Positions 1 to 10,572 of a stretch of 64,000 bases of DNA are shown here, one piece after another. Every line of letters begins with the position of its first letter. Position 1 is the stretch's first letter. A program made the translations under genes and the position numbers. Source of the DNA: Cryptomeria japonica (Eukaryota > Streptophyta > Pinopsida > Cupressales > Cupressaceae); assembly GCF_030272615.1 (NCBI RefSeq), contig NC_081408.1, positions 337,932,793 through 337,996,792 on the forward strand, read 5' to 3'. The notes beneath the pieces are model-generated. The model was given only the letters and a program-made list of their open reading frames with translations, had not been told where the DNA came from and ran no database searches.

Positions 1-720
1 ATGCCTCTTCACAAGGTCTAGGGTCTTATCAAGGCCAGAATGACCTGTCATAGCTCCACAATGCTTCTCCCTAATTATATTCAACCTCATGGAAGACTTA
101 GGAATACACAACTGCACTCCTTTGAATGACAATCCATCTTGTATTAGAAATTCAGAAAACTCAATATGATACCTCTCACCAAAGGTTTCACATACCTTGT
201 ATATCTCTCCAAAGTCTTCATCAACATCATACACACTCTTCAAGGAATCAATACCAACACTCTCCATCTTGATTTGGTTGACAGTTAAGATCCTCCTACT
301 CAAAGCATCTGCAAATTTGTTCTTGAGTCCCTTCTTGTGTTTGAAGGTGAAGGTGAAGGCTTGTAGGGTCTCTACCCACTTCATGTGCCAGTGGTTTAGC
401 TTCTCTTGACTATTGATGAAACTGAGTGCCTGATTATCAGGAAAGACTATGAATTCTTTTGGCAAGAAATAGTGCCTCTACTTCTTCAAAGTCTATACTA
501 GAGCATACATCTCCAAGTCATAAGATGAATATCTTTTCTTGGCATCATTTATCTTTTCACTGAAAAAAGCAATAGGCCTTCCTGACTAAGAATTGCCCCA
601 ATAGCCATGTGGCTTGCATCACATTCCACCTGAAATATCTTGTTGAAGTCTAGTAGGGCAAGGACTGGTTATTCTGCAACATTTTTGTTCAATGTCTCAA
701 ATGAATCATCTACCTCTTTA
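1..720 (-). pseudogene. Gypsy-1 RNase H and integrase N-terminus
   Basis: The minus-strand translation shows a Ty3-type RNase H tail (PDNQALSFI, then HMKWVETLQAFTFTFKHKKG and ADALSRR), followed by the linker VNQIKMESVGIDSL. The beginning of an integrase zinc-binding region (REKHCGAMTGHSGLDKTL) runs to the window edge. The RNase H would degrade the RNA strand of the RNA-DNA hybrid and the integrase would insert the cDNA. At least two in-frame stops fall in the RNase H core (around 470-485), so it is not functional here. The catalytic Asp of the DNQAL motif is still present. The integrase catalytic core is outside the window. Confidence 0.85.
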
Positions 721-722
721 GT

Positions 723-1829
723 TCAACTGAACCTGCACTTTTGTCCTCCCTTTATGGTGTCAAGCATGGGTGCACAAACATGACTAAATCCTCTTATGAA
801 CTTCCTACAAAATTTTTCTAAACCATGGAAGCTTCGGACATCATTCATAGTCTTAGGTGTTGGCCAAGATAGTATGGCACTTACCTTTTCTTGGTTCATT
901 TTCAACTCACCTTGTGAGATGACAAAGCCCAAGTAGATGATCTCCTCCTGCATGAACAAACACTTATCCAAATTGATCATTAGTTTCTCTTCATGTAACC
1001 TCTTGCGAACCATATCTATGTGTTTGAGGTGTTCTTCCCTTGTGTGACTGAAGATCAAGATATCATCTAGGTATACTATGACAAATTTTCTTATGAATTC
1101 CACCAAGACTTCATTCATCAACCTCATAAAGGTACTAGGGGCATTGGACAACCCAAATGGCATAACTTTCCACTCATATAACCCCTCATTTGTTTTAAAA
1201 GTTGTTTTCCATTCATCCCCTTGCCGTATTCTAATCTGATGGTATCCATTGTTTAGATCCATTTTGGTGAAATAATTAGCACTCCCTAAGCAATCAAGCA
1301 AATCCTCTATCCTAGGGATTGGGAACCTATACCTTATAGTTATCTTGTTGATGGCCCTTGAGTTTGTACATAGCCTCCAAGTGACTTCTTTCTTGGGTGC
1401 AAGGACAACATGTACTGCACATGGGATTAAGCTCTTGTCATTTAGTCCTGATTCAAGAAACTCTTTAATGTGCCTTGCCATTTCTGCATTTTGGTTTGGA
1501 ATGAGCTTGTAGGCTTCTTTGTTTGGGAGAGTAGATCCAGGGATCAAATCTATGAAATGAATGATGTCTCTCACCGGTGGTAGGGATCTTGGCATTCCAT
1601 TTGAGATGATGCCTTGATGCTTATCAAGCAATTGTCTGACTATAGGGTCTATGTGCTTTTGTCCTCCTCCTTTCTCTTCTACAAACTGCTCGTTCATTGC
1701 CACCTTGGGGATATGCATAAGGGCATAGCAAACTGCATCTTTCTCTACAATCTCCTTCATGAACCATTTTCCTTTTACCATCATTAATTTTGTATCCTTC
1801 CCTTTTGATTCCATCTCTTCCTCTATCAA
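723..1829 (-). CDS. Gypsy-1 reverse transcriptase domain (open frame)
   Basis: This is a 368-codon open frame on the minus strand. It begins with the PR-RT linker and continues into a Ty3-type reverse transcriptase: YKLIPNQNAEMARHIKEFLE, then APKKEVTWRLCTNSRAINK, FTKMDLNNGYHQIRI (motif A, Asp present), KVMPFGLSNAPSTFM (motif B) and IVYLDDILIFS (motif C, both Asp present, bases 1062-1073). The connection region follows, with a divergent GLEKFCRKFIRGFS in place of the usual SFYRRFI. This is the best preserved frame of Gypsy-1, but it is only one domain of a polyprotein that is broken on both sides, so the whole is a remnant. The annotated start is simply the first ATG of the frame, not a real initiation site. 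Confidence 0.9.
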   Translation of the reverse strand: MIEEEMESKGKDTKLMMVKGKWFMKEIVEKDAVCYALMHIPKVAMNEQFVEEKGGGQKHIDPIVRQLLDKHQGIISNGMPRSLPPVRDIIHFIDLIPGSTLPNKEAYKLIPNQNAEMARHIKEFLESGLNDKSLIPCAVHVVLAPKKEVTWRLCTNSRAINKITIRYRFPIPRIEDLLDCLGSANYFTKMDLNNGYHQIRIRQGDEWKTTFKTNEGLYEWKVMPFGLSNAPSTFMRLMNEVLVEFIRKFVIVYLDDILIFSHTREEHLKHIDMVRKRLHEEKLMINLDKCLFMQEEIIYLGFVISQGELKMNQEKVSAILSWPTPKTMNDVRSFHGLEKFCRKFIRGFSHVCAPMLDTIKGGQKCRFS

Positions 1830-1838
1830 AGGTAAGAG

Positions 1839-2330
1839 TTATATCACCTTACCATCCTTGGTGATTGAATAGGTGTTTCTCAACCCATCATGATGAGCTC
1901 TCAAGTCATACTGCCATGGTCTCCCAAACAAGAGATGACATGCATCCATCTTGGCTATATCAAATAGCAATCTATCTTTGTATGATCCAATATGGAACTC
2001 TACCCAATCCTTCTCTTCTACCACTTCTTTCTAACCTTGGGTGAGCCATTAGATCTTGTAGGGGTAAGGATGAGGCAACTTTCAAAGTTTGAGCTTTTCT
2101 ACCATTTAAAGTGATACAAAAGTTTTAGTGGATCCAAAGTTTATCAAGACCTTGCATACCTTTCCTCCTGCATTGAAAGTGGTTTTGAATATAGACATCC
2201 TTTTTGTAGGCTCCTTGTCAGGTACTTTCATGGTGGTTACTTCTCTCCTCATCATCAGAGCCTCTCCTCTTTCAGGGTAGCCATAGCTATCAGGAGCATT
2301 AACACTTTGATAAGTGTTTTCACTTGCCAC
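1839..2330 (-). pseudogene. Gypsy-1 aspartic protease remnant
   Basis: Two minus-strand frames make up a retropepsin-like domain: FKTTFNAGGKVCKVLINFGST, then after stops VEFHIGSYKDRLLFDIAKMD and CHLLFGRPWQYDLRAHHDG. The last two blocks are typical of this Gypsy lineage, and Gypsy-2 has the same HLLLGYPWQYD block. The catalytic DS/TG triad is replaced by N-F-G near 2128-2145, so the active-site aspartate is lost. Several stops separate the two halves (about 2025-2105). The protease would have cut the Gag-Pol polyprotein. Confidence 0.82.
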
Positions 2331-2339
2331 ACTTTGACA

Positions 2340-3455
2340 ATCAAATTCCTACACCAAATTTCTTCTCCTTTCTCCCATGGAGCTAGAAGCCTTCTCTGGA
2401 CACCTATTGGCCACGTGCCCTTGTTGGTTGCAGTTGAACCACCTAGGAGGTCCTCTTCCTTGGGATCTTCTTCTAGAGGGTGGTCTTCTACCCCTAAAGT
2501 TTCCTCTTGGATTGTACCCTCCCCCTTGGTTGTAACTTCTCTCTCCTCTATTGCCTTCTTGGTTAGAGTCACCTTGGTATGGAAAACCATTTCCTCTACC
2601 TTTGAAAGGACCTCTTCCTCCTCTTTTGTGTCTCCCTTTACCTCTGCCATTTTGTTCCTACCTCCTCTTCAACTTCTCCTCCACCTTGAGTGCTGATTGA
2701 AAGAATTTTTGGACTATCTCTGAGGTGTGCAGATTAAAATATTCTTGGATTGTAAATCTGAACCCATTGAGATATCTAGCCACCTTCTCATCTTCACTCA
2801 CTTTCACCTTGGTTCTCACACACAACTTCATGAACTCCTTGATATAGGAACTCACGTCCATCTAATTTTATTTCAAATTATGTTTCCTCCTATGCAATTG
2901 GATATTGTAGTCCATCAAGACATAGGCTTCTTTCACCAAAGCCATCATCTTCTTCCATGTAGCCACTCTTCTCTTTCCCTCTTTCACCCTCTTATCTTGG
3001 ATGAAAGTCCACCAAGTTAGTGCGTCCCCTTTCATTTTGAATTGGGCCATCTTCACCCTCTGGTGCTCTGGTATGTCTTCACTTTCAAAAAAATTGTCCA
3101 CGGAGTCTATCCACTCCATCACTATTTCAGGCTCCATCTTGCTTGCAAATACTAGTAGATCCATCTTCACATCCATTGTTCTTCTCTACATGGACTTGAG
3201 GACATTCATCAGGGGTCTCTGGTCTGTAGGAACCTCTAGCTCTTCCTGCCTAGGGATCTCCTCCTCATCCCCTTCTTCTCTAGAGTCTCTCTCTTCCTTC
3301 TCCACTTTGTCCTTCAACCAGTCCATCTCATTTCTCAAGGCTTGATTCTCAGCCCTAACTACTCTTCTCTTTGCTATCTGATTCTTTACCAGGACATTCA
3401 ACTCAACATTGGTCATTCTTGAAGGTGCCTCTTGGGATCCCTCTTCTTCTGACAT
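2340..3455 (-). pseudogene. Gypsy-1 gag with one zinc knuckle
   Basis: Minus-strand gag in three consecutive segments. An N-terminal charged coiled-coil stretch starts at MSEEEGSQEAPSRMTN (3455). The capsid-like region has the retrotransposon gag signature (EWIDSVDNFFESEDIPEHQ, KMKGDALTWW). A basic Gly/Arg-rich tail leads to a zinc knuckle near 2400-2441. The knuckle reads WFNCNQQGHVANRC, so the first cysteine of CX2CX4HX4C has become tryptophan. Stops at the segment joints (about 3180, 2865 and 2655) show decay. Gag would form the particle that packages element RNA. Confidence 0.85.
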
Positions 3456-3490
3456 CTTGTCTTCTCCTTCTATCCAAAGAACACTCCTAT

Positions 3491-3502
3491 GCTCTTATAC
3501 CA
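3491..3502 (-). other. Primer-binding site, tRNA-iMet type (Gypsy-1)
   Basis: The minus strand reads TGGTATAAGAGC, one base from the common plant tRNA-iMet primer site TGGTATCAGAGC, two bases after the 5' LTR end (...TATCA). It fixes the orientation and the LTR edge. Confidence 0.85.
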
Positions 3503-3504
3503 CT

Positions 3505-4991
3505 TGATATAGAGCCCAAACAAGGTTAGACTTATGACCCCCAAATGATCACAAGGGTCCTGCAAAGAAGGACTCCACACCTTGGATGAAACTAAACAAC
3601 AAGTTCACTAGGCTTGGTCCTACTCAAGATGAGTAAATGCCTCAATACCTACCCTACACCATCCCATGACACCTTGCTCCTAAAGGATTAGAATTTGGTT
3701 CATTTATGGCCATTAGAAACTAGTCCAAACATTGATTTTGGATTAATCTCCAACTCTTTATACTTCCTTTAGAAACCCACCCCCTAGGCTCGTAGCCCTA
3801 TTTGGCGATAAAAGGGACCTTAATTCCAAAATTCTCCACACACCCATACAAACAAATTACCATTTCAAACACCCTTTTGGAATTTGTACTGACCCCAAAA
3901 GTGGTTTGGTCAGGTCTACAATTACAAGGTCTGATCCCTTTAGAGACCAAGAGACCAAATAGGGGCAATTAGGCCTATTTTACAAAGAAACTACCAATCA
4001 ATGAACCCAAACTAGAAAAATAACTCTATGGGCATGTGGGGGATGGTGATTAACCTTCAATTCTAGGGTTTCACACCTAGAATCCACCACTAAGACATTT
4101 TATGATGACTTTCCTAAATCTTGTTCTAGGTAGTCACATAGAGATGCCTACCTAATCTTGTTCCTTTCTCCACACAACCAAGTTTCCCCTACAAAAACCC
4201 ATGAAAAAAATAAACTACAGAGGCCTATCTTGCATCCCACCAAATGATGATTCTTCTAGTGGAATAGAATGCAAGATAAGGCCATTTTTATCCAAATCCC
4301 TCTCCAAACCCTCAATTTCCGGGTTGCAGTTAGAAGAATGGAGGGTTCTCTCCACTCAGAAACAATTAGAGCCTCATACAACCACCAAAAAAAAGGTACT
4401 TCACCCCTCTATCTATTCCATGAATGGTGTGCTCCAATCTTATCTGTACAGGCACATACAATCAATGCAACGACAAATTTCTAGGAAAACTTCAATATTC
4501 TTATGTTCAATTGCTTCACAACTTCAACATACAACATCAGAAACCTTCAGAATCATGTCCAAAAGGATTATACAACTCTCCAATGGTTTGAAACTGAATT
4601 TGGAGTAGGTTGGAGCCTTTGAAAGGCTTCCCCCAACCGTAATTCAAAAAGTTGCACTTTTGCACTCAAAAGTTGCATTTTACAAAAGTTGTAATTTTGC
4701 AATTTTGCACAAAATATTGTCATATTTGCTAAGATTGGAATCCACACACATGGATCAACCAAAAACTCCTAAAAAATATCTAAAACCTATCAAACACACA
4801 ACTAAATCATCTACTACCCCTATTGACCACATTGTCCCAATTGGCTCATCAAAATGCCTAATTGATGACATGGGCTTACATGGTGGGGTTTATTGCATAC
4901 ATGAAACACAAAACACACTAAGACACTCTAATGATTCTAGTATTCATCCTTAGGGTCATTATTTGAGTGTTGATGAGGTGCCCCTGCACCA
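3505..4991 (-). repeat. Gypsy-1 5' LTR
   Basis: This 1487-bp LTR has minus-strand limits TGGTGCAGGGG...CTATATCA, bounded inside by the primer site. It contains no coding sequence. The block CTAGGCTCGTAGCCCTATTT (about 3784-3803) is shared in altered form with the Gypsy-2 LTRs (CCTAGGAAATAGGGCTACAAG). The LTR of Gypsy-1 is similar in length to those of Gypsy-2 (1494/1318 bp) and Gypsy-3 (about 1515 bp). Short frames inside it are not genes. Confidence 0.85.
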
Positions 4992-4996
4992 CATTA

Positions 4997-5300
4997 GTTT
5001 TGATTGCGCAACAATTCAAGTTAATTGTGATAATTAGAATACAATTAATTTAGCTAAATATAATATGTATCATGCATGGAATAAGCATGTGTATATAGAT
5101 TTCCATTTTTTTTGTGAGATGATTAAAAATAGATAGATTAAGATGAAGAAAAATTACACTTAGGTTAATTTTGCAAATTATCTCACCAAACATGTGAGCA
5201 TAGAAAAGTTTACTTGGTGCAAACAGGCCAGAAATCTTGTTTCTTGTTTCTATTTGATTCCATGATGGTGTGATTCCCCTTGCTCTTGTAAGGTATTCAA
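4997..5300 (+). pseudogene. Copia RNase H C-terminal remnant
   Basis: The plus-strand reading resembles the end of a Ty1/copia RNase H: VNCDN, then NTINLAKYNMYHAWNKHV and YIDFHF, followed by NFANYLTKHVSIEKFTWCK. These match the usual order CDNxSAIxLAKNPxxHxRTKHI-DIxxHF ... ADxLTKPL. Three or more stops interrupt it. It lies directly before a polypurine tract and LTR start, as expected. The upstream part of this Copia element is hidden behind Gypsy-1, which inserted into it. Confidence 0.75.
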
Positions 5301-6314
5301 TAAGTGGGAGAATGTTGGGAATTAAGGTGTCTCAACCTTAGCAATACTAGATTATTTATTACTTACTATTTTACATTTTCCCATAGTTATTTGACATTTA
5401 TGTTATTAAATAATTGTGCTCCATCATAAAGGGTGAGATTTTTATAATTTCACACATTTGCCACATTTCAGTGACTTTAAAATCATGTTATTAGTTTTCA
5501 AAAGATGCCCATCAAGTTGTATAACATGGAAAGCCTATTTTTAGGGATGTTATGTGTAGACTTGTCTATAGGATAATCTTATTTTTTATATTCTAGCTAA
5601 CTTAGTTTATGTATTCCTTCTCCTCATGATTGTTTTGAAGAATTTTGTGTTTTGGAAGGAGATAATGAATTTGTTTGTCACTTTGACACTTGTCAAGTTG
5701 GAAGAAGTTTTGAAAGCTTTTCCTGCAATCATCTTTTTGGGATCGCACATGGTTGCCACCTGTCCATTATGCACATATTTTTAATTTTAAGAGTAGCCAA
5801 TATTATAAGGTTCTGAGGTGTTGCCACGTATTTATATCTAAAATATTTAGGATTTATAAGGAGAAGAAAGAAAAAAGAGGCCCACCAACTCGCGACATCA
5901 CCCAAAATGAGTAGAGAACCAAGTGGGGCTAATGACTTCTTCACATGGCTCAAACTTTTGTATCGAGAAACATTGCAATAGAACAATCATGAAGATGCAA
6001 CTGACATTTCACTAGATTCATAATAAGTTACTCATTATGAGAAGGACTCATTAATGAATATGGTTGAAATGGTAATCAGAGGGATCTTTCCATGCATTAT
6101 TGTGTGGGAATATTTCCGTTTTTAGAAAGTTTTGAGATTTGGGACTCGCGATTCTATAAATAATTTTGGTTTTTTAATGAAAGGGATTTATATTCTAATT
6201 ATTAGGAGTTAGCTATAAGAATTTTATGCTTTTAAAGTCTTTGTTATGATGCTCATATTTTAATTTAAAATAAAGAATGAATGCAAAAGACATATAATAC
6301 TTATTGGTTCCCAA
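5301..6314 (+). repeat. Copia 3' PPT and 3' LTR
   Basis: The purine-rich TAAGTGGGAGAA (5301-5312) is followed at 5313 by TGTTGGGAATTAAGG, a typical Copia LTR start. A TATA-like TATAAATA lies at 6155-6162 and AATAAA at 6269-6274. The likely end is near TTCCCAAAT (6308-6316), which nearly mirrors the TGTTGGGAA start. The start is well supported. The end is inferred, because the partner LTR and target duplication are not in the window. Confidence 0.6.
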
Positions 6315-7291
6315 ATCTGTAGATTGCCAAACATTAAGAATATGCCACGTTCTATGATCAAGTTCAACAATTAGTTTGGCCAACGAATAAGAGACAACCC
6401 AAGGTGTCGGTATATTTTTATCTTCAAGCTCTCCTATGGATAGGTAGGTGTACCTTTATCATCAACAATTATGTACTTGTTATGAAACCCCTGATGACAA
6501 TAAAGTAGATTATGATCCTCAAGTAAATTATAAGGCTTATTTGATTAATATTTTCAATCTGATACCCTTTCCTTAATCTATTTCATTATGGCATGAGGAT
6601 TTGAAGTAGGTAATAAAATTACCAATCTAACTATTACCTCTATTACTAGAATAAAAGGAAACAACTAGAAAATGAATTGAAATAAGTTTTGCAAACTACT
6701 ATGATTAATGCCTTCTTTATAGGGCAACAAAGTCTAAATGATATGTGAATTCCTTATGATTATATCTCAAATTATTTGACTTTTTATTTATTTATGCCTT
6801 TCATAAATGTGCATGAATGTATGTTATCAAGTTCTTTTTTTTTAATCCAAAAGATACCTTCAAGTCACTGTGACTTATTAATTGAATTTAATTTTTCTTT
6901 GCATAAACCAATCAAATAAACCACACAAAACAAGATTACTACTTTGATAAATTAGAAATACCCTTGATATATTGATTTAAATAACATGAAATAAATCTTC
7001 TTGGAGACAACCAAACAACTTTTATCAATGTTTATCACAAATAATTGAAAAGCATAAATTAGACACCCAATTCTTGGATTATATTACTGCCACAACAAAA
7101 AAGCTATTATAGATAAAATGTATATGTTCACTTCTTTTTTGGTTACAAGGTCTTGGTTTCTCCCATATATACAAAATGGGAGAAGCAATAATATTCAGAT
7201 TGTTACATATTAATTTAATAAATATAATATTGAAAGTTTCTTCTAGTAAATTAAATAGTTTCAAGAATCGATTGCACAATTGATTTCACGA
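6315..7291. other. AT-rich stretch, no gene seen
   Basis: About 1 kb of AT-rich sequence between the Copia LTR and the first ATG of the LINE. I see no reading frame with recognisable domains, no LTR and no RNA gene. Its 3' part may be the LINE 5' untranslated leader. Confidence 0.5.
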
Positions 7292-9133
7292 ATGGCGGCT
7301 TTTGAAGGAAATAGGAGTGACAACGGCACCAGGAGCAGGGATGTCGATATGTGAGGTTTGGGCATTCAGGCTATGAAGATTTCAAATCAAAACAAAGTCA
7401 CCCCAAAGATCGGTTCATGGAGTGATGAAGCAAATATTGCCTTTCCCATTGAAGCAAGTAGGTTTCAACCCTCTCAAAAACTGGCTAATTCTAGGAGAGA
7501 AGACATTTTCCATGGAGACAAGTATTCCAAACCATAGATGAATTATGGAAATCTGTATTCAAGTGGCTACCAGTGCCCTATTGGTCCCCTAAAATGGAAG
7601 GAAAATGGTTTCATCTGGAATAACAAAGGTTGGTTTCGCAAGGCCAAGTATCCTACTTCCGAGTTTCCCCAAAACTAACAACCATTTCCTAAATCTAGTA
7701 TCCTTAGTGCAGCAATCAAGCGAGGCAATCCACATTCTGAACCCAATCTAGTCCCTCTGAAATCTCATGGTAATTTCCAAAAGCAGAATGGGAGTTTTGG
7801 GCAAGACAACTCTAGGGCAGACCATGCCAAGTTTTGGAGATCCAATTTTCATCCTAAAAATCTGAACCCTTGTTTGGATCGAGTGGGAAATACTGATTTC
7901 TGAGGATGGACCTTTCCCCCTCATCGTCCCCATCATCCTAAACCAGTAAGAAAAACTTCAAGGCCTAGTATCTTTTTGGATGAAAATAAAATTAACTCTG
8001 CTAGGTCGAATTTGCTTGAGTTTTTCTTTTTCATCAAGTGAGGAGGTGGAAAATGAGTTAAGGGTAACTTTGAATCCTGCTGTAGAGCACAATGGGGAAA
8101 GGATATTAACATCAATATCCTCCCAAATGACTTCTATATGATCAAATTTATGAGTAATGAGGAGAAATTGCAAGCTAAAAACAAAGGTCCATATATCTTG
8201 GATGGTATTGAAGTTCACATCATTGAATGGCAGCCCAATTTCAATCCCCGGACTCATGTATTACCGGACAGTAAGGTGTGGATAAGACTCTATAACTATC
8301 CTTCAAATTACTGGCATATTGATGTCATTAAGGATATATACAAATATCTTGGCACATTTGTATCGGTTGATGACATTTTGGAGGACAAAATATGGGGAAC
8401 CTTCCTCAGAATATGCATTTGCATAGATCAAATTACCAAGATCCCTGAAGAAGTTAAAATTATTGGTGCAAGGAAGTTCTGGATCCAAAAGATTGATAGA
8501 GAATATCAATTGCATATTTTCCCTAAATTCTTCTCCTTGGATCATACTGGCTTAGGTTGTGATGTTTCGGCTACAATACAAAAAAGTTATTCCTGTATGC
8601 AATTTCCTATTGAAGAAAATCTGCAACCGGAACCTCCTATCTCCACTGGTATTGGGGAGGATTTTAGAAATGAAATTCATGAAAATAAGAATATTCCCTT
8701 GACTGAGGCAACTCCTTTGAACATAGCTCCTCCCTCCTCTGATAAAAGTGAGAGCCAACAAGATCTACTCATGCTTCTAGAAAAGACTAAAACCTTATAG
8801 GCGGATATTGAAACTAAACTAGCGGATTCACTACCATCCTCTCCTCTTGAGACTGGGAGTCAACTGGTAATTGAAGACTACAAAATTCACACTCAGGAAA
8901 AGGACGCTACTAGAAATCTGGGGGAGATGGGAGACAAGAATTGCTCTTCATTGGGTATTGAATTGGAAGATGGAGAAATCGAGTCTTCCTCTTCGGAGTG
9001 GGAAGAAGACTTTGAGCCTAACTTTGATCTTATATTGAGGATTCTACAAAAGGTTTTGATAAGTCAAATTCAACCATTGACAAACCAAACTTCAAGCCAA
9101 AAGGAATGCAGGGGCGCAAGTCAAAAAAAATAA
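7292..9133 (+). pseudogene. LINE ORF1 (DUF4283-like nucleic-acid-binding protein)
   Basis: It starts MAAFEGNRSDNGTRSRD at 7292 and ends GASQKK at 9133, with the main blocks in one frame. The conserved part is 8108-8560: ILPNDFYMIKFMSNEEK, GPYILDGIEVHIIEWQPNF, KVWIRLYNYPSNYW and GTFVSVDDI. This is the DUF4283 arrangement of plant L1 ORF1 proteins, which are thought to bind element RNA. A Ser/Glu-rich tail follows. Early stops (for example after DVDM), a frame change around 7950-8110 and a stop at 8798 disrupt it. No zinc knuckle is evident after DUF4283. Confidence 0.8.
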
Positions 9134-9209
9134 TGCTAGCAATTGCTGGTGTAGCTAGTGGTCAAACCAAACTTAACTTAGGGAGGGGAAATGCCCTTCC
9201 CCGAGAGCA

Positions 9210-9614
9210 ATGAAACTCTTATCTTGGAATGTCAGGGGCATCAATTCCCCTAACAAATGGTGCTTGATTAAGAACCAGATTGATGACACCAAAGGAGATA
9301 TTTGGCTACTACAAGAGACTAAATGGAGTAAGTCTGAGATTGATGCAAAAATGAGAGTTTGGAAATAGTGGAATGGTCTGTTTAGGCAATCGGATGGAGC
9401 CTCTGGTGGCTTGGGAATCATTTGGAATCCCATGAATGTTAGGATCTCTCTTGTTGGGGAAGACAAGTATTGGCAACATTGTTTGGTAACTATCCTAGGA
9501 TGGAATGAGAATTTCAATATTTTTAATATCTATGGACCATCTTCTGCCAGTGATAAACATGCTCTCTGATATCTTTTAGCTATCAAAATTTTTAGTATTA
9601 CCGAGGGTAGTTGA
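9210..9614 (+). pseudogene. LINE ORF2, first part of endonuclease
   Basis: It starts MKLLSWNVRGINSPNKW, the usual opening of plant L1 ORF2, and continues with IWLLQETKWS (conserved catalytic Glu), GGLGIIWNP and NIFNIYGPSS. This is an exonuclease-endonuclease-phosphatase fold that nicks target DNA. There are stops after RVWK and near DKHAL. Element A interrupts the domain at 9615; the continuation (VVARDFNVIL, with Asp-Phe-Asn) resumes at 16028. Confidence 0.88.
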
Positions 9615-10385
9615 TGTTAGGATTCCCAAAGATACTGAGATGGGGGGTGAATCAGTATCTTGCTGATTTACAGATTTTCTAATCTTATTAAACAAATTGT
9701 ATTCCAAAATAGTGTACCAGTAAACCATAATTAATGCAGTAAATAAGAACAATAAGCACAACATAGAAAGCACACCATAACACAAGATTTTTAACAAGGA
9801 AACCTGATGTGGGAAAAACCTCGGTGGGATTTGTGACCCACAATATTCACTCATTGGCCAATATATGAATATTACTTACAATAGGGGCCTGCACATGCAG
9901 GAAGGCTAACTGCCTAAAGCTCACTGCTTAATTACAAAAAGGAAGTCTCACTGACTTACAAAATGGATTATGCAAATCCAATATAATGTACTAATTTGGT
10001 TCAGCATCTGCTATGCCAAGTTCAATACTGGTTTAAGCTCACAAAATAACCATAAACCTTACTCCAAAATCTGCCTTAATATTTGCATGTTTGCATCTAC
10101 CTATTACATTCTTACTTACACAAATGATCTATAAGATCTCATACTTATATATGAGTCCTATTACAATTCACCTTTTCGGCTTACAAAAAGATATTATAAT
10201 TAAATACAAAATGCAATAAACAAAATCCTGTCAGCTAGGGTGCCAGTAATCATCTTTGCCACTACCGGTAAACTATCTATTGGTGTAGAGTTTGTTGGTA
10301 CCGGTGCCATAGGATTGCAAGGTTTCCATCAATGACAATAACTTAAATCACCTACAATTTCTCATTGGAGTGTGAAATTCCAAAA
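9615..10385 (-). repeat. Element A 3' LTR
   Basis: 771 bp, homologous to 15338-16027. It starts TGTTAGGATTCCCAAAGATA and ends TTCCAAAA; the last CA is mutated. It keeps about 64 bp near 9720-9800 and some bases near 10265-10310 that the other LTR lacks. Identity is clearly below that of a recent insertion. Confidence 0.88.
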
Positions 10386-10408
10386 ATCTCCCCCTTTGGC
10401 ATTGATGG
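10386..10408 (-). other. Polypurine tract block of element A
   Basis: The minus strand reads CAATGCCAAAGGGGGAGAT directly before the 3' LTR. This is the plus-strand priming site for cDNA synthesis. The same block occurs at 24354-24376 and 27957-27979. Confidence 0.85.
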
Positions 10409-10572
10409 CAACACCCATGAGAAAAATCCAAAATTGAAGTCCAAAAATTTTGCCAAAACTGTGTGCTCCCCCTGAGTAGATGATCTCTTCTATCATCATT
10501 TTTCTCATCCCAACTACTCCCCCTTTGACATCAATGAAAAAGGTTGTCAAAAATGTCAACTAAGTGTAGTTC

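Larger units (their letters stand above)
1..4991 (-). mobile_element. Gypsy-1, Ty3/gypsy LTR retrotransposon, truncated by window edge
   Basis: Read on the minus strand, this element runs 5' LTR (3505-4991), tRNA-iMet primer site (3491-3502), gag, protease, reverse transcriptase, RNase H and the start of integrase, then leaves the window at base 1. The domain order is that of Ty3/gypsy. Its LTR starts TGGTGCAGGGGCAC on the minus strand, close to the LTR start of Gypsy-2 (TGGTGTAGGGGCAC), so the two belong to related families. Stop codons and frame changes break the polyprotein in several places. The flank at 4992-4996 (catta) would be one copy of the target duplication; the other lies outside. 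It sits in a Copia remnant, so it is the younger of the two. Confidence 0.9.

Noticed and set aside
2307-3345. Three plus-strand frames of about 100-130 codons
   Set aside because: Antisense shadows of the Gypsy-1 gag, whose reading on the other strand has recognisable capsid motifs and a zinc knuckle.
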